The notes beneath the pieces were generated by a model. That model was not told the DNA's origin. It made no database searches and worked only from the letters and a program-made list of their open reading frames with translations. Shown here one piece after another: positions 18,561-27,461 of a stretch of DNA of 45,314 bases. The translations under genes and the position numbers were made by a program. This stretch comes from an uncultured Microcaldota archaeon. GTDB lineage: Archaea; Micrarchaeota; Micrarchaeia; CAILAH01. The DNA lies in the NCBI GenBank assembly GCA_903832205.1, contig CAILAH010000063.1:1-45314 (forward strand), in the 5' to 3' direction. Positions within the stretch are counted from its first letter, which is position 1. Each line of letters begins with the position of its first letter.

Positions 18561-19049
18561 CTATTTCTTTTTCCCTTTTCTTCCCTTTCCCTTCTCCTCT
18601 TCTCTTTCTTCTGCTTTTACCCAGGGCGTACGATCAGCCACTGTTGAGGAAAAATCTTCCCTTTTTAATTTGATATCTTCTACTATGCCTTTTTCTACAT
18701 CAAGAGAAGGGCCCTTTTCTTCTTCCGCAATATATTTGTTGCTCTTTTCCACATGCGTGTTCTGAAGCGCATCCTGCGTCCCTGGATTAAGATGGAATCC
18801 CACCTTGCTTGAGATGGTGCGGTCATAAACATCCCTAATCATGGTCTTCCTTTCCAAGTTGCTCTCGTCGATTATTCGCTCTCCAGCTGTCCTGTCGCCG
18901 CTTGCCCTTTGCCTAAGCGCTTTCACGAGAAGCATCATTTCCTCAGGGCTCAAGTTAAGCCTGCCCAATAGGAATCTTTCAGTATCTTTTGAAATCTCCA
19001 CTTTAACCTGTTTTTTTTCTATTACCGATCCTTCAACCTGGAATATCAA
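18561..19049 (-). CDS. Unrecognised charged protein with TTG start
   Basis: A 162-aa, highly charged, mostly helical protein without signal, ending in a Lys/Gly-rich tail (KGKGRKGKKK) like that of the gene at 17295. The start is probably TTG at 19049: GGTGA lies 5 nt upstream, and the nearby ATG at 19053 is out of frame, with an in-frame stop just upstream of the TTG. A strong TATA box, GGTATATAAAT, lies about 35-45 nt upstream. The segment LNLSPEEMMLLVKALRQRA resembles a helical pairing motif, but no function can be given. Confidence 0.55.
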   Translation of the reverse strand: MIFQVEGSVIEKKQVKVEISKDTERFLLGRLNLSPEEMMLLVKALRQRASGDRTAGERIIDESNLERKTMIRDVYDRTISSKVGFHLNPGTQDALQNTHVEKSNKYIAEEEKGPSLDVEKGIVEDIKLKREDFSSTVADRTPWVKAEEREEEKGKGRKGKKK

Positions 19050-19117
19050 TCATATCACCTTTGTATGTTAATTGCATATGGGGATTTATATACCTTTTCC
19101 TGACGGCAGAACCGCAA

Positions 19118-19870
19118 TTATTGCAGTGCCGCGGCAGCCTCCCCGTAGTCCTTCACATCATAGTCAAACTTGTCCTTTATCGGGTTGAACAGGTAATCTA
19201 TCATCCCGATTGCAGCGCCGTTTGCGTCATAAACCTTGAGCGAGCCATCTTTCTGGAGCTCAATCTTTTCAGCCCTTTGTGAGAACGTGTACTCAGAAGC
19301 AATGTTGCTTTTCCCATTCCAGATTGCGAGGATGAGTATCTTGCCGTTCTTATCGAGAAGATAGATGGTGTCCCTCTCCTCGTCAATTGCAACGTCCGCA
19401 ATATTCCCTATCCTGCCCCTAAGCTGCAGCATGTTCTCCTTATCATTTTCCGTATCGCTCAAGGCAAGAAACAGCATGGAAACCCTGTCGTAAGGGATGA
19501 ATATCACCTTGCTTTCAATGAGATTTTTTGCAACAATAACCAGGCTACCTTTTGTGCAGGCGGTTTTGATTATCTCATCGTTCTTTCCGAAATAATCAAA
19601 CTTCGGGTCAAATGAGCCCTTGAATTCTTTTCCGTTCCACTGAAGTTCGACGTATACTCTTCCGTCTTCAGCATTATAGCCGCACTTAATATTATCATAA
19701 ATCGGGTGCCAGTTGGCATAGCTTACGTTCTTGTAATTCATCTCAACCTTCGCGGGCGGCTCGGCCGCCGGCTTGGCTTTCTTGAACCCCTTTGCATCAG
19801 AACTGCAAGGCGTGAATGCGATGGCTGCAGAAATGCCCAATACTGCAATGCCATAACCTATTTTATTCAT
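19118..19870 (-). CDS. Unrecognised secreted protein, possible beta-propeller
   Basis: A 250-aa protein with a signal peptide (GIAVLGISAAIAFTPCSSDA). CSS at the end of the hydrophobic core could be a weak lipobox. The mature part contains repeated strands with NG/DG turns (IYLLDKNGKILILAIWNGK), like part of a beta-propeller. It is preceded by a near-ideal TATA box, GGTATATAAAGG, about 30-40 nt upstream, almost identical to that of the gene at 18561. Repeat R2 copy A lies about 50 bp upstream of the start, behind the promoter. Confidence 0.6.
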   Translation of the reverse strand: MNKIGYGIAVLGISAAIAFTPCSSDAKGFKKAKPAAEPPAKVEMNYKNVSYANWHPIYDNIKCGYNAEDGRVYVELQWNGKEFKGSFDPKFDYFGKNDEIIKTACTKGSLVIVAKNLIESKVIFIPYDRVSMLFLALSDTENDKENMLQLRGRIGNIADVAIDEERDTIYLLDKNGKILILAIWNGKSNIASEYTFSQRAEKIELQKDGSLKVYDANGAAIGMIDYLFNPIKDKFDYDVKDYGEAAAALQ

Positions 19871-19919
19871 AACCGTCAGATAATTAAGACCGTTTCCCCT
19901 TTATATACCTTTCTTTTGA

Positions 19920-20021
19920 CAGCCCAAGGGGGAGCGCCGCATTTTCGCAGCGGCGAAAAGCGACGCCTTTTGGCTCTCAGCCAAAAGAGCGCCCCCTTAG
20001 TCCGTCACCGCCCAAACCCCC
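19920..20021. repeat. Repeat R2, copy A (intergenic)
   Basis: A 102-bp hairpin-rich sequence that differs at only three positions from copy B (27802-27903), which forms most of tRNA-Glu intron 2. Internal stems are AAGGGGG/CCCCCTT closing the element, CCGC/GCGG, and CTTTTGG/CCAAAAG with a CTCTCAG-like loop. The tail reads GCCCAAACCCCC in both copies. It lies directly behind the argS stop codon and could act as its terminator. No open reading frame is present. Confidence 0.85.
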
Positions 20022-20026
20022 CGTCA

Positions 20027-21877
20027 TTACATGTTACGTATGACCGGAATCCCAAGGATGTGCAGGCACGCCTCAAGGGCCTCGGCATATTTTTTCACGA
20101 GCCTTTTCCTGCTCTCGCTCACGCCCTTTTCCTCGCCGATAACCCTGCAGGCCGCATAAAACGAGTTGAATGCTGAGCACAGCTTTATTGCATAATCTGC
20201 CATGTTCTGCGGCGCATAGGTGTCCACCGCCCTGGCGCACACCTCGGGGAATTTTGCAATCTCCCGTATGAGCTGCAGCTCGCTTTTCTCCGTGAACACC
20301 AATTTTCCGTCCCAGTAATCGTCAATTGTTTCCTTGTCCAGGATGTGCACCGCGCGCGCATATGCGTACTGCAGGTAGGGGCCGCTGTCGCCCTCAAAGC
20401 TGAGCGCCTTTTCCCAGTCGAACACCAGCTCCTTCTCCGGGCCGAGCCTGATGAACGAGTACCTGATTGCGCTAATCCCGACAGCCTCGCTTATGCCTTT
20501 CTTCTCCTCCTCGCCGTAATCCCTGAACTTATCGCTGATGAGCGCGTGCGCCCTGCTCACACTCTCTTCCACCAGCTCATCCGCTGAGAATCCAATCCAA
20601 GTCCCCTTCCTGCCAGATAACTTTTTCCTATGAGAGGTCCTTTCCGCCTTGAGCGTCGCATGCCCGTATGAGATGTGCCTGTAATTGTTCGCCTCCTCTT
20701 TGAACCCGGCCATATCCAATGAAACTTTTATGACGTTCTGCGGGTACTCCTGCTCGACACCAATAATATTGACGACCTTTTTCGCATTGCTGAAGTTTGC
20801 CTGCTGCCCCTTTGCATTGCTCGTGAAAAGCAGCGCGCCGTTCTTCTGCATTGAGAACTTGTCAAACAGCAATTCATCCTTAATGATGCCCAATTTCCAC
20901 ATCTGGAACGCAATATCTTTTGCCGTATAGGTCGCAACGCCGTTCGCCCTCACCAGCACCTTGTCCGCATCCGTGAGATGCTTGAACATGGGGTGCCCGC
21001 TCAGCTCAATGATCTTGCACCCCGCATACTTGCTGTCCCCGCCGGCAGTTTTGAGTATTCCCTTCTTCTCCAGTAAGTCAAGCCCGTTCCTCATTAGCTT
21101 CGCGTGCACGATATCGCTTTCCCACACGAGCACGTTCTGAAATATGTTCAATCTCTGCAACGTAATCTTTTGCGCCTCAACGCACTGCACAGCCATCTCC
21201 CTGCCCATGCGCGATACCGTCTCGTCGCCCTCCTCCAGCTTCCTCATCAGCTCTTCCACTTCCCTCTTTACATCCGCGCTCTCCTCATACATCCTGGCGG
21301 CTTCAACATACTTCTCGCCGAGCCACATATCATATTTCTTCCCCTTCTCAACCGTGGCACCGCGCATGCACGCCCACAGGCTCTGTGCCACCTGCAGCCC
21401 CAGGTCGTCGATGTAGTCCATCCTCACCACATCAAAGCCGCCATAGTCAAGCAGGTTGGCAATGCAGTCGCCTATAATCCCATTCCTCAGATGCCCGATG
21501 TGCAGCGGCTTGTTCGGGTTAACAGAAGGGTACTCGACAATGACCTTAACGCCGTTCTTTGCAAACCTGTGCTCATACTTCCCTACAAAATCCGTATAGA
21601 ATTTTTCAGTGAGCGTGAAATTGATATAGCCGTTCGCATTCTTCATCGTATAATGCCCGCTCTCCAAATGCGGCATAATCTTCTCCGCAATCTCTGCGGG
21701 CTTTGCCTTTGCATCCTTTGCAACCCTGAACGCTATCCTGCACTCAACATCAACGCCCTCGACTCCCCCGTCCTGCACAAGGTTGAGCACCTCCTCCTTT
21801 GCAATCGCTATCCCGTACTCCTTCTCAAGCGCCACGCTTGCCTTCCCTGAAATTTCCTTCTTGATTTCAATAATCAT
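20027..21877 (-). CDS. argS: Arginyl-tRNA synthetase
   Basis: Class I aminoacyl-tRNA synthetase charging tRNA-Arg in the cytoplasm, 616 aa. The N-terminal Add-1 domain precedes the catalytic HIGH motif (NPNKPLHIGHLRNGIIGD), and a KMSKS-like loop is present as KKLSGRKG. The C-terminal all-helical DALR anticodon-binding domain is complete (LQYAYARAVHIL onward to the end). The ATG at 21877 is preceded by GAGGTG as Shine-Dalgarno, which directly abuts repeat R1 copy 1; the leader RNA would therefore be hairpin-rich. Confidence 0.96.
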   Translation of the reverse strand: MIIEIKKEISGKASVALEKEYGIAIAKEEVLNLVQDGGVEGVDVECRIAFRVAKDAKAKPAEIAEKIMPHLESGHYTMKNANGYINFTLTEKFYTDFVGKYEHRFAKNGVKVIVEYPSVNPNKPLHIGHLRNGIIGDCIANLLDYGGFDVVRMDYIDDLGLQVAQSLWACMRGATVEKGKKYDMWLGEKYVEAARMYEESADVKREVEELMRKLEEGDETVSRMGREMAVQCVEAQKITLQRLNIFQNVLVWESDIVHAKLMRNGLDLLEKKGILKTAGGDSKYAGCKIIELSGHPMFKHLTDADKVLVRANGVATYTAKDIAFQMWKLGIIKDELLFDKFSMQKNGALLFTSNAKGQQANFSNAKKVVNIIGVEQEYPQNVIKVSLDMAGFKEEANNYRHISYGHATLKAERTSHRKKLSGRKGTWIGFSADELVEESVSRAHALISDKFRDYGEEEKKGISEAVGISAIRYSFIRLGPEKELVFDWEKALSFEGDSGPYLQYAYARAVHILDKETIDDYWDGKLVFTEKSELQLIREIAKFPEVCARAVDTYAPQNMADYAIKLCSAFNSFYAACRVIGEEKGVSESRKRLVKKYAEALEACLHILGIPVIRNM

Positions 21878-21887
21878 TTGAGCACCT

Positions 21888-21985
21888 CACTGATGGGGAA
21901 CCTAGGTTCCCCCTGTGCATCTTCGCCGTGCGAAGATGATGCATCATTCGGCTCCGCCGAATGCATGTCGTGTGGTCTACACCCC
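21888..21985 (+). repeat. Repeat R1, copy 1 (upstream of argS)
   Basis: A 98-bp element with ends CACTGATGG and GTGTGGTCTACACC. It is 96/98 identical to copy 2 (27462-27559). Internal hairpin cassettes are GGGGAACC/GGTTCCCC, CATCTTCG/CGAAGATG and ATTCGG/CCGAAT. The CACTG end abuts the Shine-Dalgarno of argS, which reads away from it. No coding capacity. Orientation is given with CACTGATG as the left end. Confidence 0.88.
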
Positions 21986-22020
21986 TTCCTATTTACAATG
22001 TATGGTCCACACGTTTCCAT

Positions 22021-22650
22021 TTATTTTAACACCTTGTTTGTCTTGAAATACCACAGGTACATATCTAATTTGCCGTTAGGCATTTTAGCCTTTTTCGCAA
22101 TGCCTTTTAATATACCCTCAATTTCCATATATCTTTGCCTGTTCATGGAAGTGAAATGCCCAATCAATCCATACTCCCTCATGAGCCTTAATACATGCAA
22201 ATCGATAATCGCAACGTCCTTTCCCACACCTACATTCCTGAGGAAATGGCTGGCCTCCTTGTATCCCATGCCTTTCACGTTCTGCACGAGCCACTCGCGC
22301 GCCTCATCAACCTCTGTAAAATCCATAATTATGTCTTTTAATTTCCCGTCGAACCTTCTCGCGCCGATGATGAATTCCGCCCTCCTGTTGTAAAACCTGG
22401 AGCCCGCAGCCCTCAATTCAGCAGCGAGCTTTTTCTCAGGCGTTTTTGCAAACCCCTCATAGCCGAGCGCATTCTGCACGCGCATCCCCATCTCCGCGGA
22501 TGTATTTGCAGTTAGTATGCAGAAGCACAGCTCGGAAAACCATTTCTTCTCCCCTGCGTTAAGCATCCCCTGAAAATCCTCCCACCTATCTTTTATTGCT
22601 TTTATTGTTTCATCGTCAGTGCCAGCAATCCTTTTAAGCAGTGGGTCCAT
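22021..22650 (-). CDS. ogg: N-glycosylase/DNA lyase, archaeal Ogg2 type
   Basis: Base-excision repair enzyme that removes 8-oxoguanine and cuts the abasic site. The 209-aa protein is a helix-hairpin-helix-GPD glycosylase; the hairpin and catalytic Lys are at NVKGMGYKEASHFLRN (Lys131) and the catalytic Asp is at VAIIDLH (Asp150). The C-terminus ends in lysine (NKVLK), as is typical of Ogg2, where the last Lys contacts the base. I chose the ATG at 22650 because CTTTAAAAAGG is centred about 27 nt upstream, giving a leaderless mRNA; the ORF to 22668 adds six residues. Confidence 0.92.
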   Translation of the reverse strand: MDPLLKRIAGTDDETIKAIKDRWEDFQGMLNAGEKKWFSELCFCILTANTSAEMGMRVQNALGYEGFAKTPEKKLAAELRAAGSRFYNRRAEFIIGARRFDGKLKDIIMDFTEVDEAREWLVQNVKGMGYKEASHFLRNVGVGKDVAIIDLHVLRLMREYGLIGHFTSMNRQRYMEIEGILKGIAKKAKMPNGKLDMYLWYFKTNKVLK

Positions 22651-22670
22651 CGTAAGCTTATGCCTCAAAA

Positions 22671-22685
22671 CCTTTTTAAAGCGGA
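22671..22685. promoter_or_regulatory. Divergent TATA region of ogg and the ankyrin gene
   Basis: CCTTTTTAAAGCGG lies 25-30 nt from both the ogg start (22650, leftward) and the ankyrin-gene start (22710, rightward). Its near-palindromic TTTAAA core could serve TBP in either direction. Confidence 0.5.
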
Positions 22686-22709
22686 ATTAAGAGAATACTT
22701 ACGACACAA

Positions 22710-23423
22710 ATGAAAATGCTCAAGCCCAAAAGGCAGACAATCCGCAGGCATTCTGCCTGGGACGAGTTCGACCGCAGGAAAACAAGAAGGGAGCGCAATA
22801 TTGACGAGTACCTGTGCATTGTCAACCACTTACTGTTCGATTCGGTCCGCAAGTCTTATGCTGCGGGTGTAAGGGAGTCGCTGGCTGAGGGGGCAAACGT
22901 CGATGCCAAGGGAGATTATAACCTGACACCGCTCATGATTGCTGCGCAGCGTGGCGATGTCCTGATGTCAGAGCTTCTCCTTTCATTCAATGCAAACATA
23001 AATCAGGGCGACAAGTACGGCCTCAGCGCATTGATGTTCGCTGCGATGAAGAACCGCCTCGATGTTGCCCTGCAGCTTCTGAAAAAAGGCGCATACGTGA
23101 ATGCGGAGAGCGAGGACGGCAACACTGCGCTCATCTTTGCCGCCATTGAGGGCAACGTGAGCATGGCGCGGCTCCTCATCAGCAATGGCGCCTCAGTAAA
23201 CCAGGTCAACGATGATAAGGTTACGACCATAATGCTCTCGTCCTACAAAGGCCACAGGGGCATGGTCCTGCTGCTTGTGGAGAGCGGGGCGGACGTGAAC
23301 CTATTGGATAACGAGGGAAATTCCGCACTGGCATACGCGCAGCGAAAACACCATTTGGAAATCATGAATATACTAATCAATGCGGGCGCACTCTACGTCG
23401 TCAAAAAATCCGGAAAGGCGTGA
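22710..23423 (+). CDS. Ankyrin-repeat protein
   Basis: A 237-aa protein: a basic N-terminal part (RRHSAWDEFDRRKTRRERN), then five to six ankyrin repeats from about residue 55 to 230. The repeats show the standard pattern of G-x-TPLMIAAQ-G, LLLSFNANIN, G-SALMFAA, LLKKGAYVN and ALIFAAIEGN. Ankyrin repeats bind proteins; the partner is unknown. The gene starts about 27 nt after a TATA box shared with ogg. It lacks a signal peptide and so is likely cytoplasmic. Confidence 0.9.
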   Translation: MKMLKPKRQTIRRHSAWDEFDRRKTRRERNIDEYLCIVNHLLFDSVRKSYAAGVRESLAEGANVDAKGDYNLTPLMIAAQRGDVLMSELLLSFNANINQGDKYGLSALMFAAMKNRLDVALQLLKKGAYVNAESEDGNTALIFAAIEGNVSMARLLISNGASVNQVNDDKVTTIMLSSYKGHRGMVLLLVESGADVNLLDNEGNSALAYAQRKHHLEIMNILINAGALYVVKKSGKA

Positions 23424-23425
23424 AA

Positions 23426-23833
23426 TTATTCTTCCCTCTGCGCCACGCCAATGTCTTTTACCCTTTTCTTTATTTCCACTTCGCTTGGCTTAAGCCTGAA
23501 CGCCAGCGGCACTCCTGTCTTTCGGTCCATGGAATCGTCGGCATTGCGCCTCAATTCACTCAGCATGGACCGCCTGAGCTCTGTCTTTATTTCGGTCCCG
23601 TCACTTCTAATTATGGTGCCGTCCCTGAGCATTTCCCTCAGTGCGGCGTATTGCTCTGGCCCTGACTTGAGGTTCAGGGGCACGGGCTTCCCGTTCTCAT
23701 AAAATTCCTGCTTGGGAACATTATTGGTTTTTATCGTATAAGCAGCATTCCCCCACGTGAGCGTAAACTCGTGGGCATAGTTAACCTGCTCTTTTTCCTT
23801 CTCCTTATATACCTGCGATCCCTTGTCTACCAT
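23426..23833 (-). CDS. Unrecognised small charged protein
   Basis: About 135 aa from the ATG at 23833 (MVDKGSQVYKEKEKEQ); a longer ORF reaches 23887. I favour the shorter form because ATATTTAAAG, a good TATA box, lies inside the longer one about 31-38 nt before 23833. The sequence is hydrophilic with alternating strands (FTLTWGNAAYTIKTNN) and a C-terminal helix of basic residues. No signal, membrane segment or known motif. It is convergent with the ankyrin gene (2-nt gap) and lies behind gatE on the same strand. Confidence 0.55.
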   Translation of the reverse strand: MVDKGSQVYKEKEKEQVNYAHEFTLTWGNAAYTIKTNNVPKQEFYENGKPVPLNLKSGPEQYAALREMLRDGTIIRSDGTEIKTELRRSMLSELRRNADDSMDRKTGVPLAFRLKPSEVEIKKRVKDIGVAQREE

Positions 23834-23907
23834 TTCTATCCCCAATAACAATTGGGTATATGGCTTTAAATATTTTCCGAAATCCATGTTTTTTAATCAG
23901 ACGCGAA

Positions 23908-25680
23908 TTATTTCTTCCCAATCAGCTGCATGAGTTCCTCAGCCTCAATCCTCAGCCTGTATTTTGCAAGTATCTTTTGCGCATCCCCGCCCTCTTCTTC
24001 AATTATTTTCTTGAGTGCTGCTCCTGTAATCCTCCCAAGCCCCTTTTCCTTGATTATCACATCAATCCCGGCTTTTGGGTTTTTGCACAATTCTCTGATA
24101 AGCTCCTCAATCGCCTTTTTTGTTATCCTGTTATGCGCATACTGCTGCAGCACCTCAATTAACCGTTCGTCATCAATCCTGTCAACGGGAATCCCTTCCC
24201 TTGAAATCGTCTTGAGCGAGCTCACGAACGTAACCGCGGCAACCTTGGCGTCAACGCCCATCCCAACCGCCCTGTTATATGCGCCAAGATGCGGCGAGCG
24301 CAGCAGCTGCGGCGCCAAATCCTTATTTGTCTGCCCCTCCAGCTCGCGCAGCACATCCTCTGGGTTTCTCGGAGCATATTTCTCCGATTCCCTAATCAAA
24401 TCCTCTGTTACGATGATGGGCTCCACATCCGTTTCAGGGTACATCCTTGCGCCAGTGGGCATGGGCCTCATGAACTGGCTCTCCCCGTTCTTGAGCGGCT
24501 TTCTTGTCTCGCTGGGGATCTTTTTCATGTACGCCCTCTCAACAACGCTCTGGAACGCGAGCCTCATCTTCTCGTCAAAATCTCCAATCAGTATTGCGTA
24601 TGAGCTTCTCAGGCCGGCCTTCAATTCCTTCTCAACCGCATTCTTGTCAACGCCGTATTTCTCGAAATCCTCATCACCGTGAATCATCCCGCCGAACCCA
24701 AACGTCCTTGCATAGTCCGCAAGCTCCGTCCCGTATCTCCTGTTCTCGTACAATTCAAAGCCGAGCATTCCCTTCAATCCCGGAAGCAGTATGCCAATTA
24801 CGCGCGCCCCATTTCCTATCGCTTTTGGAATGAATCCCTTACCGCTCTTGAACAGCTCGGTCAAATCAACATAATCCGGCTCTTCAGGGTTTTTCGGCTT
24901 TTCCTCCGCAGGAATTTTCCTGATGAGCTCAATCAGCCTCTCCTGCCTCAGCACTTCCCTGTTCACGATCAGCGGGATGTCATCGAGCTCCTGCACGCCC
25001 TTGATTTCACAGCGCACACCGCCGTCCACAGAAATATTCATGTCCTGCCTTATTGTCCCGATTCCTCTCGCAGCCATCCCGGTCATGCGGAGCATCATCC
25101 CGATTGATTCGGCAACCTCGCGCGCGTGCTCCCCGTCCTTAATGTCGGGCGCGGTGGCAATCTCTATGAGTGGCACACCCAATCTGTCAAGCGAAAACCT
25201 CGCGCTCCCCTTTTCCTCCAAAATCCCTGCGCTTTCCTCCTCAACGAACAGCGCCTGGATTCCTACCTTTCCACCTTTGCAATCTAAGTGCCCGCCAAGC
25301 CCCACAAGCCCGGACCTTTGGAACCCGGATGTGTTGCTCCCGTCAATCACAATCTTCCTCATGAAGAAAATCTCATCCGCGATTGCCATGCGCATGTGCC
25401 TTGCAACCGCAACTGCAACCTCCAGCGCAGCAACATCCGCATCGTGGGGCGGCTCCTCATCTGTCTCCACAAGGCATGAGTTGTCATATACAGAATACAC
25501 AAAATTTGCGCTCTTGAGCTCCTCCCTTACGGCGGCAATGTCCTTCTCGCCCATCTCGCTCTTCACCGCGTGCAGTCTCCGTTTTATCTCGCCTTTCACA
25601 ATGCCCGCAGAATGGGATGGGCACCTGCAGAACAGCTTGCCCGTGTTGAGCCTCTGGTGTATTTCAATCCCGACCTTCAC
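23908..25680 (-). CDS. gatE: Glutamyl-tRNA(Gln) amidotransferase subunit E
   Basis: With GatD it converts Glu-tRNA(Gln) to Gln-tRNA(Gln), the archaeal route to glutaminyl-tRNA. The 590-aa protein begins with the GatB/E motif GIEIHQRLNTGKLFC and has CRCPS, GSNTSGFQRSGLVG and IRQDMNISV, followed by the GatE-specific AspRS-like insert and the C-terminal tail domain ending in a helical YqeY-like part. The start is GTG at 25680, 8 nt after GAGGAG. GatD is not in the window. The gene is divergent from atpD. Confidence 0.95.
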   Translation of the reverse strand: MKVGIEIHQRLNTGKLFCRCPSHSAGIVKGEIKRRLHAVKSEMGEKDIAAVREELKSANFVYSVYDNSCLVETDEEPPHDADVAALEVAVAVARHMRMAIADEIFFMRKIVIDGSNTSGFQRSGLVGLGGHLDCKGGKVGIQALFVEEESAGILEEKGSARFSLDRLGVPLIEIATAPDIKDGEHAREVAESIGMMLRMTGMAARGIGTIRQDMNISVDGGVRCEIKGVQELDDIPLIVNREVLRQERLIELIRKIPAEEKPKNPEEPDYVDLTELFKSGKGFIPKAIGNGARVIGILLPGLKGMLGFELYENRRYGTELADYARTFGFGGMIHGDEDFEKYGVDKNAVEKELKAGLRSSYAILIGDFDEKMRLAFQSVVERAYMKKIPSETRKPLKNGESQFMRPMPTGARMYPETDVEPIIVTEDLIRESEKYAPRNPEDVLRELEGQTNKDLAPQLLRSPHLGAYNRAVGMGVDAKVAAVTFVSSLKTISREGIPVDRIDDERLIEVLQQYAHNRITKKAIEELIRELCKNPKAGIDVIIKEKGLGRITGAALKKIIEEEGGDAQKILAKYRLRIEAEELMQLIGKK

Positions 25681-25732
25681 TCCTTATTCTCCTCGCAAAA
25701 TGCTTTAAATATTACGCATTATTAATACATCC

Positions 25733-26359
25733 ATGTCTTCAGACCAGCTCATACCGACTCGCATGGAGCTCATGAAAATCAAGGACAGGAAGAAGCTTGC
25801 CGAGAGGGGGCACAAACTGCTTAAGCAGAAGCGTGACGCCCTGATAATCGAATTCTTCAAGATATATAACCGCGCCAGCGATATGAGGGAGAGGCTGAAC
25901 GGGGAGCTCTACAAGGCATACATGCAGATGGCCACTGTTGAGATTCGCCACGGCCCGCTAATGCTCAACGCCGCCGCTGAAGGCATGCCCGAGCCCTATG
26001 TCATAGAGGTCAGGGAAAGGAACGTGATGGGAGTCCGCATACCCGAAGTGAAGAAGGAAAAGAAGGAAACCGGCTATGCCTACAGCGTCATGACGACCGA
26101 TTACAGCATGGATGAGACCGTTGCCGCGTTCCAGAAAGTGTTAACGATGATTCTTGAGCTTGCGGAGACCGAAAATGCGCTCAAGAGGATAATCAAGGAC
26201 ATTGAGAAGACCAAGAGGCGCGTCAACGCGCTCGAGTACATTCTTATCCCGAGGCTTGAGGGGCAGGGAAAGCTGATTACGCTCAGGCTTGAGGAGATAG
26301 AAAGGGAAAGCTTCTTCGTGCTCAAGCAGCTGAAAAGAAAGGCAAACGCCAACGGCTAA
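25733..26359 (+). CDS. atpD: A/V-type ATP synthase subunit D
   Basis: Central-stalk subunit linking the A3B3 head to the membrane ring. The 208-aa protein is two long antiparallel helices with a short central region: N-terminal helix with PTRMELMKIKDRKKLAERGHKLLK-type sequence (family signature) and C-terminal helix with RRVNALEYILIPRL. TTTAAATATT at 25704-25713 lies about 25 nt before the ATG, so the mRNA is probably leaderless. Other ATP synthase subunits are not nearby, so this gene is separated from its complex. Confidence 0.94.
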   Translation: MSSDQLIPTRMELMKIKDRKKLAERGHKLLKQKRDALIIEFFKIYNRASDMRERLNGELYKAYMQMATVEIRHGPLMLNAAAEGMPEPYVIEVRERNVMGVRIPEVKKEKKETGYAYSVMTTDYSMDETVAAFQKVLTMILELAETENALKRIIKDIEKTKRRVNALEYILIPRLEGQGKLITLRLEEIERESFFVLKQLKRKANANG

Positions 26360-26415
26360 TTCTGTTGCATTATCTATTTTTCAACCGCACAGGAGAATAA
26401 AACAGAAAGAAATAG

Positions 26416-27432
26416 TTAGCCTGTCCTGGCCCTCTGGTAGCATTGGTTCTGCCAGTCCCTGTAGAGCGGGTCGGTTATCTTGTCGCATTCTGACCTTAGC
26501 GTCTCATTATCAACTATGCTGTCCGCGAAGCAGCCCCAGATATAGCCGGACTCATTTATGTCCTGGCAGATGGACGGCATCAGGTTAATCTGCGCAACCC
26601 TCACCTTGCAGTATGCAATGTCCTTTGCAGCGGAAGCAAACGTGCCGCTATATTCGCAGAGGCTCGGGTCTTTGAGTTTTCCCGCAACATCGATAAGACA
26701 GTCCTTCCTTGTCTTGTAGGAGGTTATGGGCAGGCACTCGGAATAATTGCCGCTTGAATAGGCGACACTCGACTGGCAGTCCTCCCTGTAGATTTGGTCA
26801 CTTATCTGGTTGCATATGTTTCCATTCGTTCCCGTAATCCTCGCGAACGTCTTTATGCACTCTTTCCTGGAGGCGTCATATTGCTCATAAACATAGCACC
26901 TGTAGGGGTCCATCAGCAGTATTGAATTGCACGCGCTCTTGTCCATGCTTCCGGAAGTAATCGCATCACACGCCTTGCTGCTGTTGGTCTTGAATGCGAA
27001 TTTCAGCAGGCATTCGCTGTTTGTGCCGCAGTAAAACAAGTCATTTGAGGCAAGCGCCTTGCACAATGACTGGTCCGGGTCGTTGGCGCACATTGAGAAC
27101 CCGACGCTGATCTGGCAGTTGTGCCTCATCTCATCATTCACAATCCCGCTACAGTTAGTCGCAGTGAAATAACAGGAGTCCTTAAGTGAGGCATCCTCAA
27201 TATAGGAGCATAGTGACTTGTTCAGCAGGCAGGCATCCACATCCGCCCTCGTAAGCCCCCTGCACGGCCCGACCACAATCTCCTTTGTTACGTTTTCCAC
27301 TGTTTGGTTCTCCGTCAGGTTTTCCGTCACATTTGGCTTTGGCGGCTTTGGCGGCGTGGGCGGCTCAAAGCATCCGGCCATGAACGAAAACAACAATACT
27401 GCGATAATGAACACGAAAATAGCTCCCTTCAT
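26416..27432 (-). CDS. Cysteine-rich lipoprotein with Pro/Asn/Thr linker
   Basis: A 338-aa exported protein. Signal peptide with lipobox SFMAGC, then a proline-rich linker (PPTPPKPPKP), then an Asn/Thr/Glu-rich stretch with several possible N-glycosylation sites (NVTENLTENQTVENVT). The rest holds over 20 cysteines in short helical units, several with the form D-x-x-x-C...Y-x-x-x-C (for example YREDCQSSVAYSSG). No known family. TTTAAATATT lies about 25-35 nt upstream of the ATG at 27432, with R1 copy 2 right behind that promoter. Confidence 0.7.
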   Translation of the reverse strand: MKGAIFVFIIAVLLFSFMAGCFEPPTPPKPPKPNVTENLTENQTVENVTKEIVVGPCRGLTRADVDACLLNKSLCSYIEDASLKDSCYFTATNCSGIVNDEMRHNCQISVGFSMCANDPDQSLCKALASNDLFYCGTNSECLLKFAFKTNSSKACDAITSGSMDKSACNSILLMDPYRCYVYEQYDASRKECIKTFARITGTNGNICNQISDQIYREDCQSSVAYSSGNYSECLPITSYKTRKDCLIDVAGKLKDPSLCEYSGTFASAAKDIAYCKVRVAQINLMPSICQDINESGYIWGCFADSIVDNETLRSECDKITDPLYRDWQNQCYQRARTG

Positions 27433-27461
27433 GCCTTACCCTTCGTTAATAATATTTAAAT

